Notes: generated by a model not told the origin, from the sequence alone. Numbered from the stretch's first letter, positions 23,553 to 34,100 are shown. The stretch is 64,000 bases of DNA from CADCWN01 sp046328475 (GCA_046328475.1 JAXLWN010000005.1:62001-126000), one strand, 5' to 3'. Translations and numbers: made by a program.

Positions 23553-25624
23553 TCAACTGCCCGATTCGGGTGCCGCTTCGTCCAGCACGTAGGTGTGGAG
23601 CGCCGCGCCTTCCGTCGGCACTGGTGCGTCCCCCTGGCCGCTTCGTGCGGTGATGCGCCAGATGTCGCGAAAGCCGTCGCCCTCGATGCGCACCGCGAGC
23701 CCGGTCTCGCTGGCCGGGTCGTCCCCCACCCAGCTAACCGTGTGGATGATCGGCGTGTCCGCAAACGGCTCGCAGACTGCGGCGAAGAGGGCGTTGGCCG
23801 TTGCTACGCGTCGCAGCAGGAGCGACCGGGACTCAGAAGCCGGGTTATCGGGCGCGGTGGCGGCGAAGAGGGTTGCGCCCTGCGGATCGAGTGCCCAGTG
23901 GGCTGTCCCGACCGCGCCGTCGCGCCAGGTGGCGTGCCACTCGCGAGTGCTGAGCGTCGCCACATTGCTCAGGTGGGCGTAGGCCACATCGGTTCCGGCC
24001 AGCGCGCCCGGCTCCAGGCCGGGGAGGTCGAGTGTTCCCCGGTGGTGCCAAGCGAGGTCGATCTCGCCGGGAGCGTCATCCGGTCGCTGGACCAGGACGA
24101 GGTCGAGAAAATAGGGCTGCGCACCCGGCTTCCAGAGGATGGCGCGGCGTGCTGATGCGCCTGCATAGGGCGCTGGCGCGTCGGCGGGCCAACTGACGCG
24201 CGCGTCGGCCACGGCGAATGGCCCTGCGCCCGGCGCGACGAATCGGACGAGTTCGCCGGTCGCGGGCGGCTGGGCCGTGCCGCCGAGCAGGAACGTGTTG
24301 TGCGACAGCGTGTGCCGGTACCAGCTCCGGTTGAGCGGGATGCCGTAGCCGGGCGTGCCGAGGTCGGCGGAGAAGGCCAGCCCGAACGCGTGCAGGTCGA
24401 GCGCCAGCTTGTCGGGGTGGCCGTGGCCGCCGCCGTGCGGCCCGAACTTCAGCAGCAGCCAGCGCTCCTCGGTCGCGGGGCCGCCGCGCAGTACCGCGTA
24501 GCCCGCCGCTGCGTGAACGATGCTGGTGGATGCCGTCGGGTCGGGCAAGGGCAGTGTGTCGGGGCCGAAGAGCAGCGCTTCCACCGAATCGCGCACGCCG
24601 TCGTGCGCGTAGAGGCGCGCGAGCATGGCGTCGTAGGCAGTATCCCCCAGGAGGCCGCGCGCGAGTTCGTAGCGCGCGGCGTGCCCAGCGACGAATCCCG
24701 GTCCGGCCGCCGCGTACGCAGCCGTCGTTCGTCGCCGGGAGGCTCAGGTCGGTGCGCATGATCGCCAGCGGCGCGGCGAGCATCTCGCGTAGTCGCTCGG
24801 CCGGGAGCGCGCCGGGATGGCGTCGGCGGAGCGCCGTGGCGAGCGGCAGGACCGCTCTAGCGTGTAGAAGTGTAGGTGGGCGAGCCCTCCACCACCAGCC
24901 GTCGTATCCACTCGCGCAACTGCGCGGCGAGGCCCCACGCCTCGTCGAACGCGGGCGCGAAGTACCGCTCATCGCCGAGTACCGCGCCGAGGGTGGCGAG
25001 CCCGGCCAGGTGCCAGCATTCGATGTTGTGGATGGTGCCGCCACAACTGGGTCAGCAGGTGCTCCGCCGCCGGTCGCAGCAGGTCGCGCTCGATCCGCGC
25101 CTGTGTCGCCGGATCGAACGTCTCGCGGACCGCGTCGTAGGCCCAGGCGAGCGGGATGCTCCAGACCGCCTCGTCGAGCGACTGCCCCATGCACCGGCCC
25201 TGCCCGGCGTGCTCACCGTGCGACACGTAGTTGGGATAGCGATCCGCATAGGTGCCCAGCGCGCGGGCGTGCGCGGCGTGGCGTTCCTCGCCCCCGGCGA
25301 GCCACGCCAGCGCCGCCGCTGCAGCCCGGCGTTATGACCAGACGCTGGCTGGCCGAGCGCCAAGCCCCGGCGTAGGGCTCCCCGGTGAAGACCCGCCCAT
25401 CGACCGGGCAGCGCCCCTCTTCGATCCTGTTGCGGGTCGTATTCGAGGCGCACGGCGTGCTCGGGGCAGAAGAAGTCGTGTCCCCAGCCAGCCCCTCCGT
25501 CGGGATGGCGACCGCCTGCGGAGCGCGCGGTCCGCCCGGTCCGCGATCGCGCTCACGGCGGCGGCGAATGCCGGGCCCGTCCACCGCCGCCGCAGCGCGA
25601 TCCGTCCTCGCTGAGCAGGTGCAT
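23553..25624 (-). pseudogene. Heparinase II/III-like protein, multiply frameshifted
   Basis: Start ATG 25624 has GGAGGAACC upstream. The C-terminal 357 codons (23553-24626) are intact and have the heparinase II/III beta-sandwich features (LLLKFGPHGGGHGHPDKLAL, GYGIPLNRSWYRHTLSHNT). The N-terminal helical toroid is present but spread over all three frames: GHDFFCPEHAVRLEYD, then CPVDGRVFTGEPYAGAWRSA, then MGQSLDEAVWSIPLAWAYDA, then NIECWHLAGLATLGAVLGDE, then MLAAPLAIMRTDLSLPATND. At least five one-base shifts lie between 24,650 and 25,560. If repaired it would be about 685 residues, a lyase or carbohydrate-binding enzyme for acidic polysaccharides. Gene 2 of an operon with the acyl-CoA synthetase, 14 bp apart. 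Confidence 0.75.
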
Positions 25625-25638
25625 GGTTCCTCCGTGAT

Positions 25639-27838
25639 TCAGACGACCGCCAGTGCCATCGACCGCGACGCAGCCGTTGCCCTCGGCCCCGACGAGCAGC
25701 GGATTCAGGTCCAGTTCTCGGACCTCGGGCAGTTCGGTCAGCAGTTGCGACACGCGGGCGATCACCTCGGCGGCGGCGGTGACATCGACCGCCGGGCGGC
25801 CCCGAAACGGGCCGAGCAGTGCCGCGCCGCGCAATTCAGCGAGCATGCGCTGAGTCCTGGCGGCATCGACCGGCGCGAGCCGGGTGGAAGCATCCTGCAA
25901 TGCCTCGGCCAGCACGCCGCCGAACCCGGCGACGACGATCGGGCCGAAAACCGGGTCGTTGCGCCCGCCGACGATCAACTCCACGAGCCCCGACGCCATC
26001 CGCTCGACCCGGACGCCGCGCACCACCGCCCCCGGCGCACCCGCCGCGACCCGCGCCAGCAAGGCGGCATACTCCGCCCGAAGCTGCTCATCCGACGCGA
26101 TCCCCAGCGCGACGCCGCCAATCTCGGTCTTGTGGTGGACGCCGTCGGCCTCGATCTTCAGCGCGACCGGGTAGCCGACCGCGCTGACCAGCGCGAGCGC
26201 CTCATCGGCGCTTCGGCCAGTGCCGCCGGGCGGCACCGGATGTCGTAGCAGCGAAGCAAGTCCTTGCTGGCCGACTCCGCGACGCCGCCGCTCCCGGCAG
26301 GCGGCAAGTGGAGTGCGAGCGCGCGAGTGCGGCGCGCTGTATCGACGGCAGCACCGACCTGAGCCGGGCGAGTTCCCTGACGCCAGCGCGCATAGCGACC
26401 GGCGTGGCCGATTGCACGCGCCGCGACCCGCGCGCCGGAGAGCTGGATCACCCCGCGCTCCGCCAGCGCGTCGGTCAGCGCATCGGCGACATCGGTGAGC
26501 GTGTTGATTAGCGCGATCGGCTTGTCGGTGCGCTCGCGGGCGTCGGCCAGCCCGGCGATCATCTTGTCCCAGCCGGTGGCGTCGAGCGCCCGGAGTGGCG
26601 CGTCGTGTCGCCGATGCAGGCGACGAGATCGACCCCGGCGTCGCGGCCGTGCGCGCCGGCGACCTCGCCGTAGATCGCGCGATTCCCCCACCCGGAGGCG
26701 GTGATATCGAGCGGGTTGAGCGGGTTGGCGAACGGCGGCAGCAGACCGAGCAGGGCCTCGCGCGTCTCTGGCGGCAGGTCGGGCAACTCGACCCCGGCGG
26801 CGGCGGCGACATCCGCGATCAGCCCGCACTCGCCGCCCGAGCTGGCGAAGACGCCCAGTCCCGGCCCGGCTGGGCGGCGGTCGGCCGCAAGGAGGGTGGC
26901 GGTCTGCATCAGTTCGTCGAGGTCGTCCACGCGGATGACGCCGTACTGAGCGAAAAGGCGTCGCAAGCTGATCCGCGCCGGTCAGCGAGAGCCGGTGTGG
27001 GCGATCGCCGCGCGGCTGGCCTTGTCGGAACGGCCGAGTTTCAGGGCGACGATCGGGACATCACGCTCGGCGGCGCGGGCGGCGACGCGGCGGAACTTCG
27101 ACACATCGGCGAGCCCTTCGATTACTGCGGCGATGACCCGGACGGCGGGCTCGGCAAGGTAAAAATCCATCACATCGACGGCATCCACGACGGCCTGATT
27201 GCCCACCGACACGGCGTGGGCGAGCGGCAGGCCGCGCCCGAGGCCATCAGCGTCAGCGCCATGTTGCCGCTCTGGGCGACCAGCCCGACCGTGCCCGCAC
27301 GTCGCGGCGTCGCCAGCGGGATGGCCCACAGGCCCGCGTTGCCCAGGTAGCTCATCACCCCGAGGCAGTTTGGCCCGATCAGGGGGAAGCATTCGCCGCA
27401 GAGTTCGCGCAATTCCGCTTGCAGCGCCTGGCCCGCCGCGCCCTCCTCGGCGAAACCGCTGCCGAACGCGATGCCGCCCCGCACCCCGGCGGCGATGGCC
27501 TGCCGGACCACCCCGGGCACCGCCCGCGCCGGGACCGCGATGGCGATCGCATCGACCGGACCGGGGAGCGCGCCGAGTTCCGGGTAGGCTGGGAGCCCGG
27601 CGATCGTGTCGTAGTTGGGGTTGACCGGGTAAATCGGCCCGGCATATCCCTGCGCCACGAGCCCATTGAGCACCCTGAGCCCGTAGCCGCCTTTCGGCGA
27701 CGCGCCGACGACGGCGACCGCGCGCGGATAGAAGAGCGGGTGGAGCGGGTGCGACGCCGCGTCGCCCCCGGCCAGGAGTGCCCAGTCGATGGTGCAGGTC
27801 GGCGTCCCCGCCGTGGTTCGTTCGGTCTCAGACGGCAT
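25639..27838 (-). pseudogene. NDP-forming acyl-CoA synthetase (acetate-CoA ligase family), multiply frameshifted
   Basis: Start ATG 27838 behind GGCAGGAGGACG. The CoA-binding domain is readable (FYPRAVAVVGASPKGGYGLR, GPNCLGVMSYLG), then the frame breaks near 27,240 and continues with HAVSVGNQAVVDAVDVMDFY and IVALKLGRSDKASRAAIAHT. Further shifts near 26,990, 26,965, 26,610 and 26,245 separate the ligase region from the ATP-grasp domain (GYPVALKIEADGVHHKTEIG, VEAEIG-type segment RVERMASGLVELIVGGRNDP). One extra G near the end hides the likely true stop at 25639. A repaired protein would have about 730 residues and convert acyl-CoA plus ADP to acid plus ATP or the reverse. At least six shifts, so not functional as written. 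Confidence 0.8.
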
Positions 27839-28098
27839 CGTCCTCCTGCCTTTCCTGCGCGATTTCCAGGTGTCCCACTCGCCCCGGACGTGCTCGCGGC
27901 AACATCTCGCGTCGGCAAACAATGTCGCGGGACATTATCTCCGGCACGCCCTTCAGTCAAGGCTGTTGTCGAGTTGCCGTACTTCTGACGTTGCTCGGCG
28001 GTTATTACGGGAGAATCTGGTAGGCTTGGTCGGGGATTGCCAGGCCCCGACTGCGGGCGATTCGGACGCCCCGGACAGGGAACCCGAAAGGGGGGAGC

Positions 28099-29751
28099 AT
28101 GGAGACCCGTCGGACTTTTCTCACGCGGCTGGCGGCGCTGGGAGCGGCGATGCCGTTCGCGAGCGCCCTCGCCGGTGTGTCGCGGGCTACCGCGATGCCG
28201 ATCGGCGGCGCGGCGCGGTCCAGCAGCTCCGCGCGGCAGTTGGCCGGCCAGCGGGTGATCTACTCTTATCCGGGATTGACCGTGCCGGACGCGCTGTTGC
28301 AGGCGATCGGCGCGGGCGAGGCTGGCGGCGTGATTTTCTTCGGCGAGAACATCGCTAGCGACGCCCAGCTCGCGGCGGTCGTCCAGCAACTCCAGCAGGC
28401 GCAGGGGGCGGATGCCGTGCCGCTGCTGTTGATGACCGACCAGGAAGGGGGCATCGTCAGGCGCTTGTCCGGGGCACCGGAGCAGTCGGCGAAGCAGATC
28501 GGTCAGGCTACCGATCCGGCGGCTGCGGCGAGCGCGGCGGGCGCGGCGGCCGGGCAGCGCCTCGCCAGCGTGGGGCTGAACGTCAACCTCGCCCCCGTCC
28601 TCGACGTTTACCGCCAGGAGGGCGACTTCCTGGACCAGTATGGGCGCTCCTTCAGCAAGGATCCGGCGGTGGCGGCCGTGTGCGGCAGCGCTTTCATCGC
28701 TGCCCAGCAACAGGCGGGCGTGGCGGCCGTCGCCAAGCATTTCCCGGGCCTCGGCGCGGCCACGGCGTCCCAGGACACCGACGCGCGGCCGGTGACCCTC
28801 GCGGTCCCGCTCGCCACGCTCCAGGGGGTGGACGCGGCACCCTATCCGGCGGCGATGGTCGCCGGTGTCGGGGTCGTCATGCTCTCCTGGGCGGTCTACC
28901 CGGCGCTCGATGCCAACGCCCCGGCGGGGCTCTCGGCGGCAGTGGTGCAGGGCGCGCTGCGCGACCAACTCGGCTTTCGGGGGGTCACGATCACCGACGC
29001 ACTGGAGGCGGGCGCGCTCGGTGCCTTCGGCGACACCGGCACGCGGGCGCTGCTGGCCGCGCAGGCCGGGATGGACCTGATCCTCTGCTCGGCGCGCGAT
29101 GTCGGCCAGGGGCAGGCCGCCACGGCGGCGCTCGCCGCCGCGCTCGACGGTGGGCAGCTCGATGGGGCCGAGTTCGCGGCAGCGGCCGAGCGCGTGGCCG
29201 CGCTGCGCGGCAGCCTCGCCTCCAGTCGCTTCTTCCCCGAGACCGGGCAGACCGTCGGCCAGCCCTTCCTGGCCTACTGGGAGCGGCACGGTGGCCTGGC
29301 GATCAATGGCTACCCGATCAGCGGCGAATTCGCCGAGGTGTTGGAGGACGGCAAATCCTACACCGTCCAGTATTTCGAGCGCGTCCGCATGGAGCACCAC
29401 CCGGACAATGCCGCCCCGTACGACGTACTGCTGGGGCAATTCGGCCGACGAATCCTGGCGGGTATTCCCGATGCGCCGACCGCCACGGTGCCGCAGCAGG
29501 AGGGCTACACTTATTTCGCGGAGACGGGGCACAACGTCGGGCCGCGCTTCGGGGCCTACTGGCGGGCGAACGGCGGCCTGGCGCAGTTCGGCTATCCGCT
29601 CTCGGAACTCTTCGAGCAGCGGCTGGAGGATGGCAACGTCTACCCGGTGCAGTACTTCGAGCGCGCCCGCTTCGAGCTGCACCCGGAGAACCAGCCGCCC
29701 TACGACGTGCTGCTCGGCCAGTTCGGGCGGCGCATCCTCGGCGAACGCTGA
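28099..29751 (+). CDS. GH3-family protein with two C-terminal repeats, Tat-exported
   Basis: 550 residues. N-terminal twin-arginine signal (ETRRTFLTRLAALGAAMPF). The first about 370 residues form a GH3/NagZ-like TIM barrel: LLMTDQEGGIVRRLSG, LNVNLAPVLDV, AAVAKHFPGLG (about residue 213) and the nucleophile region ITDALEAG (about residue 300). In NagZ the loop reads KHFPGHG followed by DSH with a catalytic His; here it is KHFPGLG and then DTDARP, so the His is not evident. Residues about 378-453 and 471-549 are two copies of a 75-80-residue repeat (ETG...FxAYWxxxGGLAxxGYP...EDGxxYxVQYFERxRxExHPxN...YDVLLGQFGRRIL), similar in style to LGFP repeats and probably cell-wall binding. No operon partner upstream; a HAD gene follows after 46 bp. 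Confidence 0.9.
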   Translation: METRRTFLTRLAALGAAMPFASALAGVSRATAMPIGGAARSSSSARQLAGQRVIYSYPGLTVPDALLQAIGAGEAGGVIFFGENIASDAQLAAVVQQLQQAQGADAVPLLLMTDQEGGIVRRLSGAPEQSAKQIGQATDPAAAASAAGAAAGQRLASVGLNVNLAPVLDVYRQEGDFLDQYGRSFSKDPAVAAVCGSAFIAAQQQAGVAAVAKHFPGLGAATASQDTDARPVTLAVPLATLQGVDAAPYPAAMVAGVGVVMLSWAVYPALDANAPAGLSAAVVQGALRDQLGFRGVTITDALEAGALGAFGDTGTRALLAAQAGMDLILCSARDVGQGQAATAALAAALDGGQLDGAEFAAAAERVAALRGSLASSRFFPETGQTVGQPFLAYWERHGGLAINGYPISGEFAEVLEDGKSYTVQYFERVRMEHHPDNAAPYDVLLGQFGRRILAGIPDAPTATVPQQEGYTYFAETGHNVGPRFGAYWRANGGLAQFGYPLSELFEQRLEDGNVYPVQYFERARFELHPENQPPYDVLLGQFGRRILGER

Positions 29752-29797
29752 GGCCGCAGCATGCGGTGCTGTGTCGGATCGGATTCGGGGTGCAGCA

Positions 29798-30490
29798 ATG
29801 TCCACGACAGACCCGGTGGTCTTCCTCCTCGATGTCGATAACACACTGCTCGACAATGATCGCGTGTCGCGCGACCTTCGTGATCACCTCACAGCGGCGT
29901 TCGGGGCCGCCTGCCAGGAGCATTACTGGGCCATTTTCGAGGAGTTGCGCGCCGAACTGGGCTACGCCGACTATCTCGGCGCGCTCCAGCGCTACCGGCT
30001 CGAACATCTGCGCGACACGAATATCCTCGCCGTCTCCAACTATCTGGTGAACTATCCCTTTGCCAACCGCCTCTTCCCCGAATCGCTGGATGTGATCGCG
30101 CGGCTCCGCGCCTGGGGGCCGACAGCTATCCTCTCCGATGGCGATGTTGTCTTCCAGCCACGCAAGATCGAGCGCTCAGGTCTCTGGGACGAGGTGGGGG
30201 GCAATATCCTGATCTATGTTCACAAGGAGGAGATGCTCGGCGATGTCGAGCGGCGCTACCCGGCCCGACACTACGTCGTGGTAGACGACAAGCTGCACAT
30301 CCTGGGGCGCGTCAAGACGATCTGGGGGGATCGGGTGACCACCGTCTTCGTGCGGCAGGGGCACTACGCCCACGACCCTCGCATCCTCGCCGTCGCGCCG
30401 CCCGCCGATCGCACCATCGACCGCATCGGTGCGCTACTCGACTACGACCTGCCCGCGCTGATCGGGGAGGCTGCCATTCAGGTGCCATAG
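29798..30490 (+). CDS. HAD-superfamily phosphatase
   Basis: 230 residues from ATG 29798. Motif I is FLLDVDNTLLDND with the nucleophile Asp and acid Asp two positions later, motif II is AILSDGD, and motif III/IV appear as KIERSGL and VVVDDKLHILG. A helical cap between residues about 20 and 95 fits subfamily I. The enzyme should hydrolyse a phosphomonoester with Mg2+. Upstream ribosome-binding site is weak (GGGGTGCAGCA), so translation may depend on the GH3 gene 46 bp before. Substrate unknown. Confidence 0.88.
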   Translation: MSTTDPVVFLLDVDNTLLDNDRVSRDLRDHLTAAFGAACQEHYWAIFEELRAELGYADYLGALQRYRLEHLRDTNILAVSNYLVNYPFANRLFPESLDVIARLRAWGPTAILSDGDVVFQPRKIERSGLWDEVGGNILIYVHKEEMLGDVERRYPARHYVVVDDKLHILGRVKTIWGDRVTTVFVRQGHYAHDPRILAVAPPADRTIDRIGALLDYDLPALIGEAAIQVP

Positions 30491-30571
30491 GTCGCACGCA
30501 GGCGAGTGTCGCGGCGGTGCGTGCTATACTCTGCGCCACCTACACCGTCCCACCAGACTGCGAGGTCGCCG

Positions 30572-33502
30572 ATGGCCGACCAGCCCGCGTTTTCGCTGCC
30601 GCGCTACACGAGCCCGCTGGTCGGTCGCGACGCCGAACTGGCCACGGTCCTCTCCGTGCTGCGCGGCTCTTTTCAAGGCCAGCCGAAGGTCATCCTCGTC
30701 ACGGGCGAGCCCGGTGTTGGCAAGTCCCGCCTGATGGCCGAGGTCAGTTCCAGTGCCGCCGCCGAGCTGGGTGCCACCGTGCTCACCGGGTTCGCGATCG
30801 AGGGCGGCGGGCTGCTGCCCTACTTTCCGATCGGCCGCGCTATCCGTGGGACTGTCGATCAACTCGTGCGCAGCGCTCCGGCGATGTGCCAGCCCGCGTC
30901 GCTGCTGGCGATGGCCGGGCTGGTGCGCGCGGACTTCCCCGGCTTCCGGTCGCCCGCCGCGCTCGCGCCCGACGCCGAGCGGGTGCGGTTGTATGATGCA
31001 TTTGCCGATGTCTGCCTCCACCTCGCCAGGTCTGGCCCGCTGCTGCTGGCGCTGGATGACCTGCAATGGGCGGATAGCGGCACCTGGGAGATGATCGCCT
31101 ACGCCGCCCGGGTGGCCTACGACGCCCCGCTCGGCATCGTCATCGCCTGCCGTGACGAGATCCTCGCGACGGGCCGCGTGGGCACACAGGCACTGGACGA
31201 ATTGAATCGGCATCGCTTGCTGGTGCATCTGCCCCTGCCGCGCCTCAGCCCGGAGGCGGTGCGTCTGCTCGCACAGGGATTCCTCGGCGCGCAGCTCGCG
31301 GACGAACTCGCCGCGTCGCTCGCCCGGCGCAGCGAGGGCAACGCCTTCTATGCCGAGGAGGTGCTGCGGGGGCTGACTGGCCGATTGGTGCAAGATTGGA
31401 GCGGCGCGTACTATCTCCCGGCGCGGGAACGCGCCGCCGCAGAGGCGGCGACCCCCCCGACGCTCAGGCTGAGCACCATTCGCCGCCTGGAGGGCTTGCC
31501 TGCGGAGACCCAGGCCGTCGTGACGGCGGCGGCCGTCCTGGGGCGCTCCTTCTCGTCGCGCGTCCTGGCGCAGATGCGCGGACAAGGTGCGGACGAGATC
31601 GAACGGCACCTCGGGCCTGCGGTGACCGCCAGCGTCGTCACCGGTGCTGCGGGGGAGTATGCCTTTGTCCACGATCTCGTCCGCGAGACAGCCTACGAAC
31701 TGGCTGCCGGAGAGCGGCATCGCCTCCACGAGGCCGCAGCCCGCGCCCTCCAGGGCGCGGGCAACCAGAGCTTCGAACGGTTGGCGGCCCTGGCATATCA
31801 CTGGCGCGAAGCCGACGTGCCGTTGCTCGCCGCCAGGGCCACCTCGGACGCGGCGCGGGCCGCGACCCAGACGGCGGCGCACGCGGAGGCGCTGCATTAT
31901 GCGGCGACGGCGTGTGCGCTCTACGACCGCGCGCCCGGTGCGGAGGCCGAGGAGGTGTTGCGAGCGCGCCTCGCGCTGGCCGAGACTGCCCTCACCTGCG
32001 GCGACTATGCACAGGCCGAATCCGCCTATCGCCTGGCCCTCGCCGACGCGGAGGGTCTGGGGGATCGGCGGGTGCAGGGCGAGGTGTGGGCACACCTCGG
32101 GGTGCTGTTCCGCCGCCGCGAGCGGATGGAAGAGTCTGCGGCCTGCTTCACGAACGCGCTCGGCGTGCTCGGGGATGGCGCGGACTCCGGGCGCGCAGTC
32201 GCGGAGGTGCTGATCGAGTTCGCTGGCCTGGAGGGGCTGACGCGGGCGCGCTACCGCGAGGCGCTGGAGTACGGCGAGCGGGCCATCGCGCTCGCTGACG
32301 CGCTCGGCGACCGTCGGCTGCAGGCGGATGCCGCCATGGCGATGGCCGGTGTCAGGATTCGCGCGGTCGATCCGATGGAAGGGCCGCCGCTCCTGCAACA
32401 GGCGCTCGACCTGGCCCTGGCCGCCGCCGAACCCCTGCTGGCCGCCGAAGCCTGCGCGCAACTCTCGAACACCTACTACTGGACCGGCGAGCTGCAGCGG
32501 TCGCACCAGTATGCGCGCAGGCGGCTCGAACTGGCCGAACAGGCCGGCGACGTGTTCGGCATGCGGCACGCCCACTCCTGGCTGGCGAACGTCTTGCTGA
32601 CGCTCGGGCAGTGGGATGAGGCGCGCGAGCTGCTGGACCGCTGCGAGCCCTTGCTGGCGCGGCTGGACAACCCGGAACCGACCGCCTTCGTCCGGCAATT
32701 GCGCGCCGTGATCGCCTATCGCACCGGCGACTTCGAACAATCCTTCGCCGATGGCAGCCAGGCTCTCCAGGTCTTTGAACGGGTCGATCCGGCGACCACG
32801 ATCTGGTATCGCGGCGTCCTCGCGCTCGCCTGCCTCGGCCTCGGGCGCAAGGAGGAAGCGGAGCGGCAACTGCGGCTCCTGGAGACGAACCTTGGCGCGT
32901 TGCCCGAGTCGGCGCTGCCCGCGCGCTCGGCGCGTACTGCGCTCGGACTGGCGTATGCGGAACTGGGGGATCGTGCGCGCGCCGCCGAGTGCGAACGCGC
33001 GCTGCGACCCTACGCCGACGACCACCACTGGTGGCTGGCGCGGCGCACCCTGGCGAATCTGGCCGCCCTGCGGGGCGACGTGGCGCTCGCCCTGGCCGAC
33101 CTGGCATCGGCGGAGCGCCGTGCGCGCCAGGAAGGGCTGCTGCCCGACCTGGCGCTGATCCTCTTGCGGCGCGCGGAATTGCTCGGGGCTTCCAGCGCGG
33201 ACGGCCAGGCATTGCTGCGAGAAGCGCGCCGCCACCTGACCTCGCTGGGCATGAAGGCCGCGCTCGCCCGCGCCGAAGGACTGGTGGTCACTACCAGCGC
33301 TTCGTTGCCTGCCGGACTCACGGCGCGCGAGCGGGAGGTCCTGCGGCATCTTGCCCAGGGGAAGACGAACCGCGAGATCGCTGGCCTGTTGGTGATTAGC
33401 GAACACACCGTCGTCAACCACCTGAGCCATATTTTCGGCAAGATCGGCGTCGATAATCGGACCGCCGCCGCCGCGTTTGCGCATCGCGAGGGCATCGTCT
33501 AG
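30572..33502 (+). CDS. Large LuxR-family ATPase regulator (LAL/MalT type)
   Basis: 976 residues from ATG 30572. The N-terminal AAA-type ATPase has VGRDAEL, Walker A GEPGVGKSR (residues 45-53) and Walker B LLLALDDLQWAD. A long middle part (about residues 400-880) is made of TPR-like helices rich in Ala, Leu and Glu. The C-terminus (about 912-976) is a LuxR helix-turn-helix (LTAREREVLRHLAQGKTNRE, then SEHTVVNHLSHIFGKIGVDN). Such proteins bind an inducer and ATP, oligomerise and activate transcription. A -10-like TATACT precedes it by about 40 bp. No divergently placed target gene; a perfect hairpin follows the stop. Confidence 0.93.
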   Translation: MADQPAFSLPRYTSPLVGRDAELATVLSVLRGSFQGQPKVILVTGEPGVGKSRLMAEVSSSAAAELGATVLTGFAIEGGGLLPYFPIGRAIRGTVDQLVRSAPAMCQPASLLAMAGLVRADFPGFRSPAALAPDAERVRLYDAFADVCLHLARSGPLLLALDDLQWADSGTWEMIAYAARVAYDAPLGIVIACRDEILATGRVGTQALDELNRHRLLVHLPLPRLSPEAVRLLAQGFLGAQLADELAASLARRSEGNAFYAEEVLRGLTGRLVQDWSGAYYLPARERAAAEAATPPTLRLSTIRRLEGLPAETQAVVTAAAVLGRSFSSRVLAQMRGQGADEIERHLGPAVTASVVTGAAGEYAFVHDLVRETAYELAAGERHRLHEAAARALQGAGNQSFERLAALAYHWREADVPLLAARATSDAARAATQTAAHAEALHYAATACALYDRAPGAEAEEVLRARLALAETALTCGDYAQAESAYRLALADAEGLGDRRVQGEVWAHLGVLFRRRERMEESAACFTNALGVLGDGADSGRAVAEVLIEFAGLEGLTRARYREALEYGERAIALADALGDRRLQADAAMAMAGVRIRAVDPMEGPPLLQQALDLALAAAEPLLAAEACAQLSNTYYWTGELQRSHQYARRRLELAEQAGDVFGMRHAHSWLANVLLTLGQWDEARELLDRCEPLLARLDNPEPTAFVRQLRAVIAYRTGDFEQSFADGSQALQVFERVDPATTIWYRGVLALACLGLGRKEEAERQLRLLETNLGALPESALPARSARTALGLAYAELGDRARAAECERALRPYADDHHWWLARRTLANLAALRGDVALALADLASAERRARQEGLLPDLALILLRRAELLGASSADGQALLREARRHLTSLGMKAALARAEGLVVTTSASLPAGLTAREREVLRHLAQGKTNREIAGLLVISEHTVVNHLSHIFGKIGVDNRTAAAAFAHREGIV

Positions 33503-33506
33503 TTGC

Positions 33507-33534
33507 GCGGCATAGTGGATTTCCACTATGCCGC
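33507..33534 (+). terminator. Perfect 13-bp hairpin after the LuxR regulator
   Basis: GCGGCATAGTGGA (33507-33519) and 33522-33534 are exact complements with only two bases between them (in practice a 4-nt loop). It starts 4 bp after the stop codon. No U tract follows. Confidence 0.55.
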
Positions 33535-33661
33535 ATCCCCTCTCCCACTTGGCTGAACCCGAATGAAAAATGGGAAGTTCACTCGATGGCAGGCCGCGCG
33601 CTGTCCTCTACTATGCGTGCAGAGGCCGAGACAGCGTGTCGTCAACCACAGGAGGAAGCTG

Positions 33662-34018
33662 ATGATGGCGTATGAGCAGAAGGACCTGGGGCAGCCGGAC
33701 GAGGTGCGTGAGTTCCCGAATGGCCGACTGGAGTTGGTCAACATTGGCGAAGGGGTTGTCGGTCGGCTCGTCCTGGAGCCGGGCTGGCGCTGGTCGAACG
33801 ATGTGAAGCCGATCGCCGGGACAGAATTGTGCGAAGCACCGCACTTCCAGTACCACGTCGCGGGCGTGCTCCGCGTCATCACCGCCGACGGCACTGAGTT
33901 CGACGCGGGACCCGGCGAGGTGACGAGCCTTCCCTCCGGGCACGACGCCTATGTCGTCGGCGACGAGCAGGTGGTGATCGTTGACTTCTTCGGCGCGACG
34001 CACTACGCGAAGGCGTAG
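33662..34018 (+). CDS. Cupin-domain protein
   Basis: 118 residues from ATG 33662 behind CAGGAGGAAGCTG. Single cupin barrel: RLVLEPGWRWSNDVKPIAGT, HFQYHVAGVLRVITADGTEF, AGPGEVTSLPSGHDAYVVGD. Of the cupin motif-1 metal ligands (two His, one Glu) only HFQYH is apparent, and motif 2 keeps GHDAYVV. It could bind a metal or a small carboxylate; an enzymatic role is uncertain. Stands alone between the LuxR gene and a bidirectional hairpin. Similar small cupins often act as stress or dioxygenase-like proteins, but no specific function can be given. Confidence 0.8.
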   Translation: MMAYEQKDLGQPDEVREFPNGRLELVNIGEGVVGRLVLEPGWRWSNDVKPIAGTELCEAPHFQYHVAGVLRVITADGTEFDAGPGEVTSLPSGHDAYVVGDEQVVIVDFFGATHYAKA

Positions 34019-34037
34019 CGGGCAGTTACTCCGCTGG

Positions 34038-34085
34038 GCATGGCCCCGCCGGGATGGTCGAAGAACCATCCCGGCGGGGCCATGC
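34038..34085. terminator. Perfect 21-bp bidirectional hairpin
   Basis: Arms 34038-34058 and 34065-34085 are perfectly complementary (starting GCATGGCCCCGCC) with a 6-nt loop CGAAGA. It lies exactly between convergent genes (stops at 34018 and 34101) and is followed by AGTTTTG on the plus side. Likely terminates both transcripts. Confidence 0.75.
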
Positions 34086-34100
34086 AGTTTTGCGCGGCCG

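Noticed and set aside
30524..33526. A 1000-codon minus-strand open frame across the LuxR regulator
   Set aside because: The composition is the usual antisense Arg/Gln/Gly/Ala bias of GC-rich DNA; the plus strand has clear Walker and LuxR motifs.
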